The notes under the pieces: generated by a model
What the model saw: the letters and a program-made list of their open reading frames with translations, nothing else
What the model was told of the DNA's origin: nothing
Database searches by the model: none
NCBI GenBank assembly: GCA_017643395.1
Contig: JAEPNP010000001.1
Span: 1,199,806 to 1,263,805 of the forward strand
Direction: 5' to 3'
DNA from: Rhodothermales bacterium
Lineage (GTDB): Bacteria > Bacteroidota > Rhodothermia > Rhodothermales > UBA10348
DNA length: 64,000 nucleotides
Shown: piece after piece, positions 18,326 to 27,737 of the stretch
How positions within the stretch are numbered: the first letter of the stretch is position 1
Layout of the letters: the number at the start of each line of letters is the position of its first letter
Made by a program: the position numbers and the translations under genes

Positions 18326-18424
18326 GGGGCAAGCGATCCGTATCGCGCCGCTACGACCTCCTACCGCTGCTGCCTTCCGGCCCTGACGGAGTTCAGAGGG
18401 AGCTGGCCGTACGGGACTTGCCCC
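18326..18424 (-). ncRNA. ffs: Bacterial small SRP RNA (4.5S RNA)
   Basis: On the minus strand the sequence contains the invariant SRP domain IV core GGCCGGAAGGCAGCAGC (near 18366-18382) with its GGAA tetraloop and the asymmetric A/C internal loop. The ends pair: GGGGCAAG at the 5' end (18424) with CTTGCCCC at the 3' end (18326), giving a hairpin of about 99 bases. It is followed by TTATTATTTT, a U-rich end typical of termination. It is the RNA scaffold of the signal recognition particle together with Ffh (not in this window). It sits in the 234-base gap between a glycosyltransferase gene and the flavoprotein gene. Confidence 0.93.
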
Positions 18425-18483
18425 TTGGCCGCCCCCAACGAGCCCCCGCCACCCCGGTTCCGGCTTCATGCGCATGTCATGCG

Positions 18484-19575
18484 TCATCGTCCCTTCCAGC
18501 GGAAAAGCCCCATCGCCCCGCCCACACTCGCGAGCAGGATGTACGGCAGGTGGACCAGCTCAGCAGGGAGAAAGGCGCCCAGCAACTCCCGTTTGTGAAA
18601 AACGCGGGCTCCCCGCCATATGACGAGTGCATCGACCAGCACTTTTCCGGCGGCGGCCGCGGGGATGGCTACGCCCGGCCAAGCCCCGAAGAGCCACATC
18701 GGCAGCCCGGCGAGCAGGGTTCCGTACAGCACAAAAGCGGCTACCAGAAAAGCGGTCATGCCGGGCGGGTATCGAAATGCCTTGGAGGCCCACCGCATGC
18801 GCTGGTTCAGGAAGCCGCCGACGCTGCGCTCGGGCTTCGTAAGCACCCATTCTTCCGGCGCGAACGCCGCACGCCAGTCGGTCTCGCGCACGATTGTGTG
18901 GAGCAGCAGGTCGTCATCGCCCGACCGGATGTGGGCATCTCGCCCAAATCCGCCGGCTTCTTCGAAGGCCTCCCGCCGATAGGCCAGGTTCATTGCGGTG
19001 GCAATGAGTGGCCACCCCGACGCCATGGCTCCGGCAGCGCAGAATGTATAGGCCGCAAAATCCAGGGACCGCATGCGCGCGATGAGGCTGCGCTCGGTCG
19101 GGAAGAAAACCGCCCCGGTGACCAGTCCCACCCCGGGCTCGAAGTGGGAGGCGAGATGCGACATCCAGCGGGGACGCACCACGCAGTCGGCGTCCGTCAC
19201 GAACACCAGTTCCCCGTTGGAGGCCTGCAGACCGCACAGGAGCGCGTGTTTCTTGGGCGCGGTGTCGTCCACAGCCGGCGGCACGTTGAGCAGCCGGATG
19301 CGCGGATCGCGGCTGGAGAATTCTGCGACGCGCTCGGCGGTACGGTCCGTGGAGCTGTCGTTCAGCACCAGGACTTCGAACGGTGCCGGGTAGTCCTGCT
19401 CCTGCAGCGCATTCAGGCACGCCACAATGTTTTTTTCCTCGTTTCTGGCGGCGACCAGCACGGTTGCGGCCGGACGCTCATCGCTCATTCCAGGTCTGAG
19501 ACGGCCCAGGCCCACAAATATGCGCAGCAGGCCGGCTGCATAGACCACGAACGCAAGTCCGAGCACTACTTCCAC
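18484..19575 (-). CDS. Glycosyltransferase family 2, membrane-associated
   Basis: 363 residues with a GTG start at 19575. An N-terminal membrane helix (VVLGLAFVVYAAGLLRIFVGL) is followed by a GT-A domain: VLVAARNEEKNI, LNDSSTDRT (nucleotide-sugar Asp), VTDADCVV (DxD), SGDDDLLLH (catalytic-base region) and QRMRWASK (QxxRW-like). Two or three C-terminal membrane helices follow (MTAFLVAAFVLYGTLLAGLPMWLF and later). It resembles processive or lipid-linked sugar transferases of the envelope. The acceptor is unknown. It overlaps the upstream glycosyltransferase gene by 10 bases, so they are co-expressed. Confidence 0.92.
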   Translation of the reverse strand: MEVVLGLAFVVYAAGLLRIFVGLGRLRPGMSDERPAATVLVAARNEEKNIVACLNALQEQDYPAPFEVLVLNDSSTDRTAERVAEFSSRDPRIRLLNVPPAVDDTAPKKHALLCGLQASNGELVFVTDADCVVRPRWMSHLASHFEPGVGLVTGAVFFPTERSLIARMRSLDFAAYTFCAAGAMASGWPLIATAMNLAYRREAFEEAGGFGRDAHIRSGDDDLLLHTIVRETDWRAAFAPEEWVLTKPERSVGGFLNQRMRWASKAFRYPPGMTAFLVAAFVLYGTLLAGLPMWLFGAWPGVAIPAAAAGKVLVDALVIWRGARVFHKRELLGAFLPAELVHLPYILLASVGGAMGLFRWKGR

Positions 19576-20633
19576 GGCGGAACTCCGAATGCACCGCGCA
19601 CCGCGGAAACGAGGACAAGCGGAGAGTGCACCAGCTCAAGGAGCGGCAGCGCGGTGAGCAGCGACCGTTCGCCCAGGCGTCCCAGCCCCCAGGTCAAACC
19701 GGCGCCGTCGACCACCACCTTGAACCCAAACGCCCAAAGCGGGGCTGCTCCGACCAGTCCCAGCAGTGCCGCCGGAACGCCCAACACCACGAGAACATCC
19801 ATGCTGCGCACCACGAGGCCTGCAACAGTCGCAGGTATCGAGAACCGTCTCCAGGTGGACAGGTGGCGACGCTTCTGACGCGTCCATTCGGCCAGGGTCG
19901 ACGGACCGCGTCCGGGGACGGCCGGCTGCGGCACGTATCGTACTCGTCCGCCGCTCCGATGCACCGCCTGCATCATGAGCGTGTCGTCGCCGCTGGGTTC
20001 ATGCAGATGAGGCTCAAGACCACCCGCCTCCTCGTACGCACGGCGACTGTAGCCCATGCTGCGCGCCGAGCACATGAGGGGATTGCCCAGGCCAACCATC
20101 GCCTCTGCCGTGACGGCGTTCGCGGCTGCTTCGAGGGCCGCGACCTTGCCCAGAAGCGTGGTTCTGGGCACCAGCGGCGCGTACCCCGCCACGAAGTCGG
20201 CCTGCTCCAGCGCGCCCAGCATGGCCCCGGCCCACCCGGGGGGTGGAACGCAGTCGGCATCGGTGAACAGCAGGCGGCCCGCGGTCGTGGCCTCGATACC
20301 GGCCATGACAGCGCGTTTCTTTCCGCGTCGGGATACGGAGAGCACGCGCAGCCGCGGATCCCCGTTGGCAGCCCTGTGGGCCTCGGCGACCGACCCATCG
20401 GAAGAACCATCGTCGACCACAACCACCGGAAGGTCCGCGACATCCTGCTCGAGCAACGCACGCACACACGCCCCGATGCAGGACGCCTCATTGTGGGCGG
20501 CGACGATGACAACGGCATCAGGCCGGGAGTTCGGGAGGGTCGCAACAGCCGCACCGGAGCGTCGGAGCCCGAGCAGGGTCGCCCCGATGGCAAACCCGTA
20601 GACAGAACAGATGATGACCGTGACGTAGAGCAG
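19566..20633 (-). CDS. Glycosyltransferase family 2 with non-canonical or lost start codon
   Basis: Family-2 transferase with DDGSSDGS, FTDADCVPP (DxD), SGDDTLMMQ and RQKRR in order, plus C-terminal membrane segments. The only standard start in frame is a GTG at 20465, which would remove the first GT-A strand. In frame upstream lie VVIVAAHNEAS, the first nucleotide-binding strand, and a membrane helix (LYVTVIICSVYGFAIGATLLGL) matching the layout of the neighbouring transferase. A TAA stop lies about 11 codons further up, with no ATG, GTG or TTG between. I therefore place the start at the CTG at 20633 (355 residues). A start-region mutation or sequencing error is equally possible. Confidence 0.75.
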   Translation of the reverse strand: MLYVTVIICSVYGFAIGATLLGLRRSGAAVATLPNSRPDAVVIVAAHNEASCIGACVRALLEQDVADLPVVVVDDGSSDGSVAEAHRAANGDPRLRVLSVSRRGKKRAVMAGIEATTAGRLLFTDADCVPPPGWAGAMLGALEQADFVAGYAPLVPRTTLLGKVAALEAAANAVTAEAMVGLGNPLMCSARSMGYSRRAYEEAGGLEPHLHEPSGDDTLMMQAVHRSGGRVRYVPQPAVPGRGPSTLAEWTRQKRRHLSTWRRFSIPATVAGLVVRSMDVLVVLGVPAALLGLVGAAPLWAFGFKVVVDGAGLTWGLGRLGERSLLTALPLLELVHSPLVLVSAVRGAFGVPPWK

Positions 20634-20682
20634 GTCGCGGAACGCTTTTGCGCGCGGCGGTTAAGGCGGTCAGAATTTGAGC

Positions 20683-20691
20683 AAAAAGGAG
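20683..20691 (+). promoter_or_regulatory. Strong Shine-Dalgarno deciding a TTG start
   Basis: AAAAAGGAG lies eight bases before the TTG at 20700. It is one of the few clear ribosome-binding sites in the window, and it sets the start of the tetratricopeptide-like gene at a TTG codon rather than at the ATG 21 codons later. Confidence 0.7.
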
Positions 20692-20699
20692 CGCAAGAG

Positions 20700-22304
20700 T
20701 TGGGGATCGGCAAGGATTGTTGGTTCAGAGGCGCGGCACTTTGGATTGTGCTGCTGACGGCCATGCATCCGGGCGATGGGCAGGCAGCCGGTGGGCACGA
20801 TGTGCAGCAGGCGGAGTGGGCCGGTCGTCACGCGGCGCCGGACGACTCCTCCGCTGCGGCAGCCATGCTGTTGACGGCGCCACAGTCGCTGGAACTCCTC
20901 CAACAGGGCCGCCACCAGCTCCTGGCGGGCTACCTGGAGGGGGCCGAAAGCACCTTCCGCACGCTCATGCGGCGTCCCGACGGACTGCCGGCGGCATTGC
21001 ACCACCTGGCCACGGTGTCGCTCGTGAGGGTGTTGCTCTACGATCGCCCCGAGGACTACGAGGCCTTCTTTTCACGCTCCGACTCGCTGCGGGACGGACT
21101 CGCCGACGCCCCCAGAGGGCTGGGCCGCCAGTTTCTTTCGGGCGAATCGGACTTCCAGCGCTCCATGGCATGGGCCAAACAGGGCGGGTATGTGCGGGCG
21201 GCCATGGCAGGCGTCAGCGCCTATCGTTCGCTGAGCGAGCTGCGTGAGGACTATTCGGGATTCAGGGAGGCAGACAAATCCCTGGGCATCGTGCATGCCA
21301 CTCTGGGCACCCTGCCCCGGAGGTATCGGCGCTTTCTGGCCATCTTTGGTTTCGAGACCGAAATAGAGGCCGGCCTGGACCAGTTGGTGAGCGCCGTGGA
21401 GGAATCAGCCTGGGGCCGCGAGGAATCGCTGCTGTACATGGCCATTCTCGACTCATTCGAGTTGCCGAGCCGGATCGATGGCGTAGTCGCTCTGGAGCAG
21501 CTGCGCGCCGAATATGAGGGCAGCCCGCTCATCGCCCTTGTGGTCATCGACGCGCTCATGCGCAGTCGCCGCGTGGCACAGGCCGAGCGGGTTCTGAACG
21601 AAGTCGAGCAACCCCGACCGGGTCAGATCGACCTCGACTATCTGGAATATTTCCGGGCCGAAGCGGCGCTGCGCAACGAACGCTGGGAGGAAGCGGCGCG
21701 CCGATATGCCGCTTATCGGGCCCGCCATGACGGCACGGCGTTCATGGCCGTGGCGGCGTTGCGTCAGGGCGTTGCGCTGGAGATGGACGGACGGAGGCAA
21801 CGCGCCGAGATGGCGTATCGGCAAGTGGCCGCCACGCGTGATTTTGATTCGGACGAGGCGTCAGCCCGCGAGGCTCGCCGCCGACTTGCGGCACCCATGC
21901 TCGAGACGGAGCGCGACCTGTTTCGCGCGCGCATGGCCCACGATCGTGGGGCGTACGGCATCGCCGATTCTGTGCTGACTACGCTCCGAGGCAGGCTCGA
22001 ATCGGACGAGCTTCAGGCGGAATGGGCCTATCGATACGGCCGCACGCTGGACGAATCCGGGCAGGACGGCCCCGCCTTTGATCACTACGCGATGGCCGTT
22101 CACCGCCCGGGTGACCCCCAGGCCAAATGGGCGCCGTACGGGTTGTACTACCAGGGTCGCATCATGGAAGATGCCGGCCGGTTCGCGCAAGCCCGAGAGC
22201 TCTACCAACAGGTCGTGGACTACTCCGGGTCGTACGACTATCGGGGGACCAACGAGCAGCGCGCGCGATTCGCGCTGCGGCGCCTGGAGGGTACGGGCTC
22301 CTAG
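20700..22304 (+). CDS. Exported tetratricopeptide-like repeat protein
   Basis: 534 residues from the TTG at 20700, which is backed by a strong ribosome-binding site and gives a signal peptide (GAALWIVLLTAMHPGDGQA). The rest is helical with TPR-like pairs: LQQGRHQLLAGYLEGAESTFRTLMRRP, EAALRNERWEEAARRYAAYRARH and YYQGRIMEDAGRFAQARELYQQVV. It is probably periplasmic or outer-membrane associated. No enzymatic motif is seen. Function is unknown; such proteins often scaffold envelope assemblies. It is divergent from the glycosyltransferase gene and convergent with priA, three bases apart. Confidence 0.8.
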   Translation: MGIGKDCWFRGAALWIVLLTAMHPGDGQAAGGHDVQQAEWAGRHAAPDDSSAAAAMLLTAPQSLELLQQGRHQLLAGYLEGAESTFRTLMRRPDGLPAALHHLATVSLVRVLLYDRPEDYEAFFSRSDSLRDGLADAPRGLGRQFLSGESDFQRSMAWAKQGGYVRAAMAGVSAYRSLSELREDYSGFREADKSLGIVHATLGTLPRRYRRFLAIFGFETEIEAGLDQLVSAVEESAWGREESLLYMAILDSFELPSRIDGVVALEQLRAEYEGSPLIALVVIDALMRSRRVAQAERVLNEVEQPRPGQIDLDYLEYFRAEAALRNERWEEAARRYAAYRARHDGTAFMAVAALRQGVALEMDGRRQRAEMAYRQVAATRDFDSDEASAREARRRLAAPMLETERDLFRARMAHDRGAYGIADSVLTTLRGRLESDELQAEWAYRYGRTLDESGQDGPAFDHYAMAVHRPGDPQAKWAPYGLYYQGRIMEDAGRFAQARELYQQVVDYSGSYDYRGTNEQRARFALRRLEGTGS

Positions 22305-22307
22305 CGC

Positions 22308-24509
22308 TCAGAGCATGCCGAGCGGGTCGACGTCCACGTTTATGCGCACGCCCTTGGGCAGGCGTCCCACGCCACCGAGCACGTGATCGAACACCTGTTT
22401 CATGCGCTGCGCACTCACGGATCGAGGTGCCTTGACCAGCGCGAGATAGCGCCAGTGGCGCCGCACCCGAACGATGAATGCGGGGGAGGGTCCGACGAGC
22501 TCCATCCCGGTGGCTGTCGCTCGAAAGACCTTGGCGAAACGGTCTGCCGCAGCCTTGACCTTTGCCTCATCCGGTCCGCGGAATTCCGCACGCACAGCCC
22601 GGGTGAAGGGCGGATAACCCAGTGCCTCCCGGGTGGCGAGTGCCGCATCGGCAAAGGAGAGGTAGTCGTGGCGTCGAGCCCACAGAATGACCGGATGCCG
22701 TGAGTTGCGGGTCTGGAAAAGCACCTCTCCCCGCAGATCCGCGCGGCCTGCCCGGCCGGCAACCTGCGTCAGGAGTTGGAATGTGCGCTCGTCGGCGCGG
22801 AAATCCGGAAAAAGCAGTCCGGCATCGGCATCCACCACGCCGACCAGGGTCACGCGGCTGAAATCGAGCCCTTTGGCGACCATCTGGGTGCCTACCAGTA
22901 CATCTGCCTCGCCGGCGCCAAAGGCGTTCAGAATCTCATGATGAGCGTCCTTTCGGGAGGTGCTATCCATATCCATGCGCAAGACTCGAGCCGCGGGAAA
23001 CAAGTCACCCAGCACTTCTTCAACACGCTGCGTGCCGGCACCCACGGGCTCGAGTGTGCCGGTTCCACACGACGCGCAGGCAGACGGTGATCGAAACGCC
23101 CGTCCGCAGTAGTGGCAGCGCAGCTGCCCGCGCTGCTTGTGCCAGGTCAGGGACACCGAGCAGTCCGGACACTCCGGCGTATGAGCACAGGTGTCGCAGG
23201 ACAGCACCGGCGCAAATCCGCGGCGATTCTGCAGCAGTATGATCTGTTCTTGCCGCTCCAGGCGCTTCTGGATTGCCACACGGAGCGCGTTCGATACGAT
23301 GGGGTTTGGCCTGTCCGGCGAGCGCTCGGCCAGCATGTCGATGATGCGCACCTCGGGCAGCCGGGCCCGCGACCCGTCGGTGGTCGGCACCCTGTCAGGC
23401 ATGGAAAGCAGCCGGTACTTGCCAGACCGTGCGTTATGCATGGTTTCCAGAGAGGGGGTGGCAGAACCAAGCACACAGACGGCACCGTTCAGGGACGCGC
23501 GCATGACGGCGACGTCCCGTGCGTTGTAACGGGGAGCCGGCTCGAATTGCTTGTACGAGGATTCATGCTCTTCATCCACGACGAGCAACCCGAGATCCTG
23601 GACAGGGGCAAAAACCGCTGATCTGGGGCCTATGACCACGCGAAAATCGCCCCGGCGGATGCGCCGCCATGTGTCGTACCGCTGCCCGGCTGAAAGCCGC
23701 GAGTGCAGCACGGCCACGCTGCTGCCAAAGTGCGACTGAAAGCGCCGCACCGTTTGGGGAGTGAGTGCGATTTCCGGGACCAGCACGATCCCGCTGCGGC
23801 CCGCTGCCACGGCGTGCTGCAGCGCATCGATGTACACCTCGGTCTTGCCACTTCCGGTGACACCGTGCAGCAGGTACGTGCGATAGTCCCCCTGCGCCAG
23901 GGCCGACCTGAGGGCGTCGGCCGCCGCGCGCTGAGAGGGGTGGAAGCGTTCCTCTCCGATGGTATCACCGGTCACCCGCTGCGCATGCGGCTGTGCGTCT
24001 GACTCCATGATCGTCACGAGGCCCCGCTTTTCCAGGCTTCGCAGTGTGCCATGGCTGGCTCCAGTCTCCGCAAGGACCTCGGTCGCAGCCCGGGTGCCCC
24101 CGGACTGCACGAGATACTCCAGGACGGCCTGCTGTTTTGCGCCACGGACCACCACATCGGGCTGCGCGAGCGCGACAAACAGGCGTGTGCGTGCCTGTCC
24201 CTCCGGCGGCAGGGCCGCCCGGGCGGCCTCTCCCCATGAGCACAGGTAGTATCGGCTGAGCCATCGGGTGAGCCGCATGAGTTCTTCCGGCAGTGCGGCA
24301 CGCTCGTCCAGTATCTCCTGAACAACTGCCAGGCGCCCCTTTTCGGGCGGGCGATCCGCCATGCTGCTCACCACTCCGATCAGACTGCGACCCGAAAACG
24401 GAACGCGGACCCTGAAACCGGTCAGGTCATGCGCGGGCACATCGCACGTCACCTGGTAGGTGTAGGCCGAGTCCAGCGGCAAAGGAAGGATGACGTTTAC
24501 CAGAACCAT
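22308..24509 (-). CDS. priA: Primosomal protein N' (replication restart helicase PriA)
   Basis: 733 residues from the ATG at 24509; the longer open frame upstream is antisense to the next gene. The N-terminal 3'-DNA-binding domain (VILPLPLDSAYTYQV, FRVRVPFSGRSLIGVV) is followed by a superfamily 2 helicase: Walker A GVTGSGKTEVY, DEEH box VVDEEHESSYKQ and GSATPS. A zinc region has cysteine pairs (CDTCAHTPECPDC, CHYCG, CASCG). Then come GTQMVAKGLDF and QVAGRAGR. It reloads the replisome at stalled forks. It is divergent from the lipoprotein gene at 24556. Confidence 0.97.
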   Translation of the reverse strand: MVLVNVILPLPLDSAYTYQVTCDVPAHDLTGFRVRVPFSGRSLIGVVSSMADRPPEKGRLAVVQEILDERAALPEELMRLTRWLSRYYLCSWGEAARAALPPEGQARTRLFVALAQPDVVVRGAKQQAVLEYLVQSGGTRAATEVLAETGASHGTLRSLEKRGLVTIMESDAQPHAQRVTGDTIGEERFHPSQRAAADALRSALAQGDYRTYLLHGVTGSGKTEVYIDALQHAVAAGRSGIVLVPEIALTPQTVRRFQSHFGSSVAVLHSRLSAGQRYDTWRRIRRGDFRVVIGPRSAVFAPVQDLGLLVVDEEHESSYKQFEPAPRYNARDVAVMRASLNGAVCVLGSATPSLETMHNARSGKYRLLSMPDRVPTTDGSRARLPEVRIIDMLAERSPDRPNPIVSNALRVAIQKRLERQEQIILLQNRRGFAPVLSCDTCAHTPECPDCSVSLTWHKQRGQLRCHYCGRAFRSPSACASCGTGTLEPVGAGTQRVEEVLGDLFPAARVLRMDMDSTSRKDAHHEILNAFGAGEADVLVGTQMVAKGLDFSRVTLVGVVDADAGLLFPDFRADERTFQLLTQVAGRAGRADLRGEVLFQTRNSRHPVILWARRHDYLSFADAALATREALGYPPFTRAVRAEFRGPDEAKVKAAADRFAKVFRATATGMELVGPSPAFIVRVRRHWRYLALVKAPRSVSAQRMKQVFDHVLGGVGRLPKGVRINVDVDPLGML

Positions 24510-24555
24510 GGCGCCGTAGAACACCCCATGGCCCCGGGCGTTCGGCGGCCCCGTG

Positions 24556-25554
24556 ATGCATTCGAGACTTTCCTGGTTTCCGGCCGTGCTGGCCGTTCTT
24601 CTGGCCGGCTGTTTTCCGTATTCCTGCAACCGCACGGAGTCCCGTCTGCTGTTGCCGGCAGACTCGCTGGCCCGAGCGTGGTCTGAAGAGCTGCCGGTGG
24701 ACACGCTGGAGGTGCTGATGGTGCCCGAACTTCCGGAGATGCGCTATCCGCGCACGCTTGCCTTTGCTCCGGACGGTTCGCTTTGGATCTCCGACACCGG
24801 AGATCATCAACTGGTGCGCATCGACCATGCCGGCGAGGTTGCGGTGACCGAGCTCGACACCCTGGAGTACCCGTATTTGGTGGGCTTCCGCGATGGACAC
24901 CCCGCCGTTCTCAGTCCGGCTGCCGGCCGCATCGTGGGCCTGAGCGGTACGCTCGATGTGCCGATGCCATCCGACCTGCCGGAGCGCGTGCTGCAGTACG
25001 CGGCGGTCTCGGACACCAGCATTTGGGTGAAAGTTGCCGCAGAAGGCTTTGAAGGTCACCTGTCCCGCCTTGCGGAAGACGGATCCACCCTGCAGCGTTT
25101 CGCGCTGGAGGCACCGTTCTGGCGATGGGCCGGGCCCCTGCGGCTCCAGGACGGCCATCCGGTGAGTCTTTCGGGCTATCGGCCGCAGGTATACACGTTT
25201 GAGGCGGGACTCGACTCCCTGGCTCTGTTCGGATTCGACTCTCCGATGCTGCCGCGAAGCCGGGCGTTTGTGCTTGGCGCAGCCAATCAACCACCGCTAC
25301 TCACTCCATCGGCCGCCTATCTGGGCGATGCGCTCTTTGTCATCAACGTGCGGCCTGGTTGGCTGCGCGTGGAGGTATATGACGCCGACGGCCGGCTGAT
25401 GCAGATCCTGGTGGAGCCTGATCCTGCTTTCGGAAAGGAGTTCTATCCAACGGACATTGCGGTTAAGGCCGGCGAAGACGGCACTGCCGAGATCGCCGTG
25501 ACCATCACCGAGCCGGACCCCGGCGTGCGCAGGTACCGGGCGCGACTGCGCTAG
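24556..25554 (+). CDS. Lipoprotein with beta-propeller-like (NHL/6-bladed) repeats
   Basis: 332 residues. The ATG at 24556 is used; a GTG sits directly before it. A lipobox LLAGC at residues 16-20 ends the signal peptide, so the protein is lipid-anchored. Repeats such as LAFAPDGSLWISDTGDHQLVRID and YLGDALFVINVRPGWLRVEVYDADGRLM are typical of blades in six-bladed propellers common in Bacteroidota. There is no catalytic motif. It lies between divergent priA and downstream recG, 47 bases from the latter. Function is unknown. Confidence 0.8.
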   Translation: MHSRLSWFPAVLAVLLAGCFPYSCNRTESRLLLPADSLARAWSEELPVDTLEVLMVPELPEMRYPRTLAFAPDGSLWISDTGDHQLVRIDHAGEVAVTELDTLEYPYLVGFRDGHPAVLSPAAGRIVGLSGTLDVPMPSDLPERVLQYAAVSDTSIWVKVAAEGFEGHLSRLAEDGSTLQRFALEAPFWRWAGPLRLQDGHPVSLSGYRPQVYTFEAGLDSLALFGFDSPMLPRSRAFVLGAANQPPLLTPSAAYLGDALFVINVRPGWLRVEVYDADGRLMQILVEPDPAFGKEFYPTDIAVKAGEDGTAEIAVTITEPDPGVRRYRARLR

Positions 25555-25601
25555 CCCGTGGAATCGGGGAGCCTCCCCGTAGAGTCGGGGTATACCTGCC
25601 C

Positions 25602-27713
25602 ATGGAAGCAGCCACCGGCGACGAGTTCCTGGTCGAGCCCATTCGGTACCTGAAGGGCGTCGGGCCCCGGCGTGCCGATGTGCTGGAGGAGGCCGGCATC
25701 CGCTCGGTGCGGGACCTGTTGCAGTACTACCCGAGGCGCTACCTGGATCGTTCGACCGTCACGCGCATCCGGGATGTGGGTCGCGCCGAGGGTTCGGTCA
25801 CCATCGTAGGCAAGGTGCTGGTTGCCGGGTCCCCGCCCGCAAGAGGACGACAGCGGAGGTTCGAGATGGTCGTCGGAGATGACTCCGGACGCATCAAGTG
25901 CGTGTGGTTCCGTGGCGCGGTGTGGATATCAAAGCTGTTCAAGGTGGGCGACTCGGTTGCGCTGCACGGCAAGCCGAACACCTACCGGGGAAGCGTCAAC
26001 CTCACCCACCCGGATTTCGACAAGCTGGACGAGGACGGACCCTCTTTGGACACCGGCCGCATCATTGCGTTGTATCCGGGCACGGCCGCCTTTCAGCGTG
26101 TGGGCCTGACAAGCCGGGTCTTCCGCAAGGTCATCTGGGGGCTCTTCAAGGAGCACGGGTTGCGTCTTCGTGATCCGTTTCCGGAAACGCTTCGGAAAGA
26201 CCATGACCTGATCGACGGCCGCGTCGCACTGCGGGCCATCCACTTTCCGAAATCCCAGCAGGAGTTGGGCCAGTCCAGGCGGCGACTCATCTTCGAGGAG
26301 TTCTTCTTCATTCAGCTGCTCTTGGCTCGCCTGCGCAGCCGGCGGGCTGAGGAGAAAGGCCACGTGTTCGGACCCCGAGGGGGACTGAGTGCCCGCCTTG
26401 AAAGCGAGGTGCTGCCCTTCATGCTGACGGGCGACCAGGCTCAAGCAATCCGGGAGGTGGTTGCGGACACCCGGACAGGGCGACCCATGAACCGGCTGCT
26501 TCAGGGCGATGTCGGCAGTGGGAAGACGGTGGTCGCAGTAGCCGCCATGCTGCACGCGGTCGATCACGGGTTTCAGGCCGTGTTCATGGCCCCCACCGAG
26601 ATCCTGGCCGAGCAGCACTACCGCAGCCTGATGCAGTTTCTGGACCCGCTGGGCATCCAGGTCCGCTTGTTGGTGGGCGGGCAGCGCAAGGCGTTGCGCC
26701 GCGAGATCCTGGCCGAGATTGCCAACGGCCAGGTGCAGATTGTGGTCGGCACGCACGCTCTCATACAGGACGGCGTCGAGTTTCCGCGTCTGGGGCTCGC
26801 GGTCGTCGACGAGCAGCACCGATTTGGAGTGATGCAGCGCGCTCGTCTCACAGACAAGGGCGACGCGGTCCACACCCTGCTCATGACGGCCACGCCCATC
26901 CCACGCTCGCTGGCCATGACCGTCTACGGCGATCTCGATGTCACCGTTATTCGCGAGAAGCCGGCCGGCCGGAAGCCGGTGATCACCCGCCTATGCTTTG
27001 AGAGAGATCGGTCCGCCGTGTATGAGGACATCCGAGCAGAGCTGAAGGCAGGTCGCCAGTGTTACGTTGTCTATCCGCTCGTGGAGGAGTCGGAGAAGCT
27101 GGATCTGAAAGACGCAGAGTCGGGCTACCAAAAACTGCGGGAGGTCTTTCCCCAGTACGAAGTGGCTGTGGTGCACGGCCGCATGGCGGGGTCCGAGAAG
27201 GACGAAATCATGCAGCGCTTCAAGGCAGGCCTGACCCACGTGCTGGTATCGACCACCGTAATTGAGGTGGGCGTGGATGTGCCCAATGCCTCCATGATGG
27301 TGATCGAGCATGCGGAACGGTTCGGACTGAGTCAGCTGCACCAGCTACGAGGGCGCGTGGGGCGTGGCGCGGATCAGGCCTGGTGCATCCTCATGGCAGA
27401 CTTCAAACGGTCCGCAGAGGGTGAGGAGCGCATGGAAGCCATGGTCGAGACCGATGACGGATTCAAGATCTCGGAGATCGATCTGAAGATGCGTGGTGCC
27501 GGAGACTTCTTCGGCACGCGTCAGAGTGGTTTGCCGGATTTGCGCATCGCGGACGTGACACGGGATCAGGAGATTCTGGCGGAAGCACGGGAAGCGGCGT
27601 CAACCATCGTAGCCCGTGACCCGGATCTCAAGGAAGCGGAGGCGCGGGCGCTGGGCGCACACTACAGGCGGTTCTTTCAGGATGAGCAGGGCGCGATGGC
27701 GCAGGTTGGCTAG
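25602..27713 (+). CDS. recG: ATP-dependent DNA helicase RecG
   Basis: 703 residues, the usual RecG length, from the ATG at 25602. The N-terminal wedge/OB domain has PIRYLKGVGPRRADVLEEAGI and YYPRRYLDRS. The helicase core has Walker A GDVGSGKTVVA, DEQHRFGV (motif II), MTATPIPRSLAMT (motif III), STTVIEVGVDVPNA and QLRGRVGRG. It remodels stalled forks and Holliday junctions. A small GC hairpin lies in the leader (25565-25579). It is convergent with the SDR gene at 27738. Confidence 0.98.
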   Translation: MEAATGDEFLVEPIRYLKGVGPRRADVLEEAGIRSVRDLLQYYPRRYLDRSTVTRIRDVGRAEGSVTIVGKVLVAGSPPARGRQRRFEMVVGDDSGRIKCVWFRGAVWISKLFKVGDSVALHGKPNTYRGSVNLTHPDFDKLDEDGPSLDTGRIIALYPGTAAFQRVGLTSRVFRKVIWGLFKEHGLRLRDPFPETLRKDHDLIDGRVALRAIHFPKSQQELGQSRRRLIFEEFFFIQLLLARLRSRRAEEKGHVFGPRGGLSARLESEVLPFMLTGDQAQAIREVVADTRTGRPMNRLLQGDVGSGKTVVAVAAMLHAVDHGFQAVFMAPTEILAEQHYRSLMQFLDPLGIQVRLLVGGQRKALRREILAEIANGQVQIVVGTHALIQDGVEFPRLGLAVVDEQHRFGVMQRARLTDKGDAVHTLLMTATPIPRSLAMTVYGDLDVTVIREKPAGRKPVITRLCFERDRSAVYEDIRAELKAGRQCYVVYPLVEESEKLDLKDAESGYQKLREVFPQYEVAVVHGRMAGSEKDEIMQRFKAGLTHVLVSTTVIEVGVDVPNASMMVIEHAERFGLSQLHQLRGRVGRGADQAWCILMADFKRSAEGEERMEAMVETDDGFKISEIDLKMRGAGDFFGTRQSGLPDLRIADVTRDQEILAEAREAASTIVARDPDLKEAEARALGAHYRRFFQDEQGAMAQVG

Positions 27714-27737
27714 GCCTCTGGCGCGCGATCGAAGCTC

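Noticed and set aside
17971..19878. Plus-strand frame of about 630 codons across the SRP RNA and glycosyltransferase genes
   Set aside because: It crosses a certain structural RNA and lies antisense to well-supported genes.
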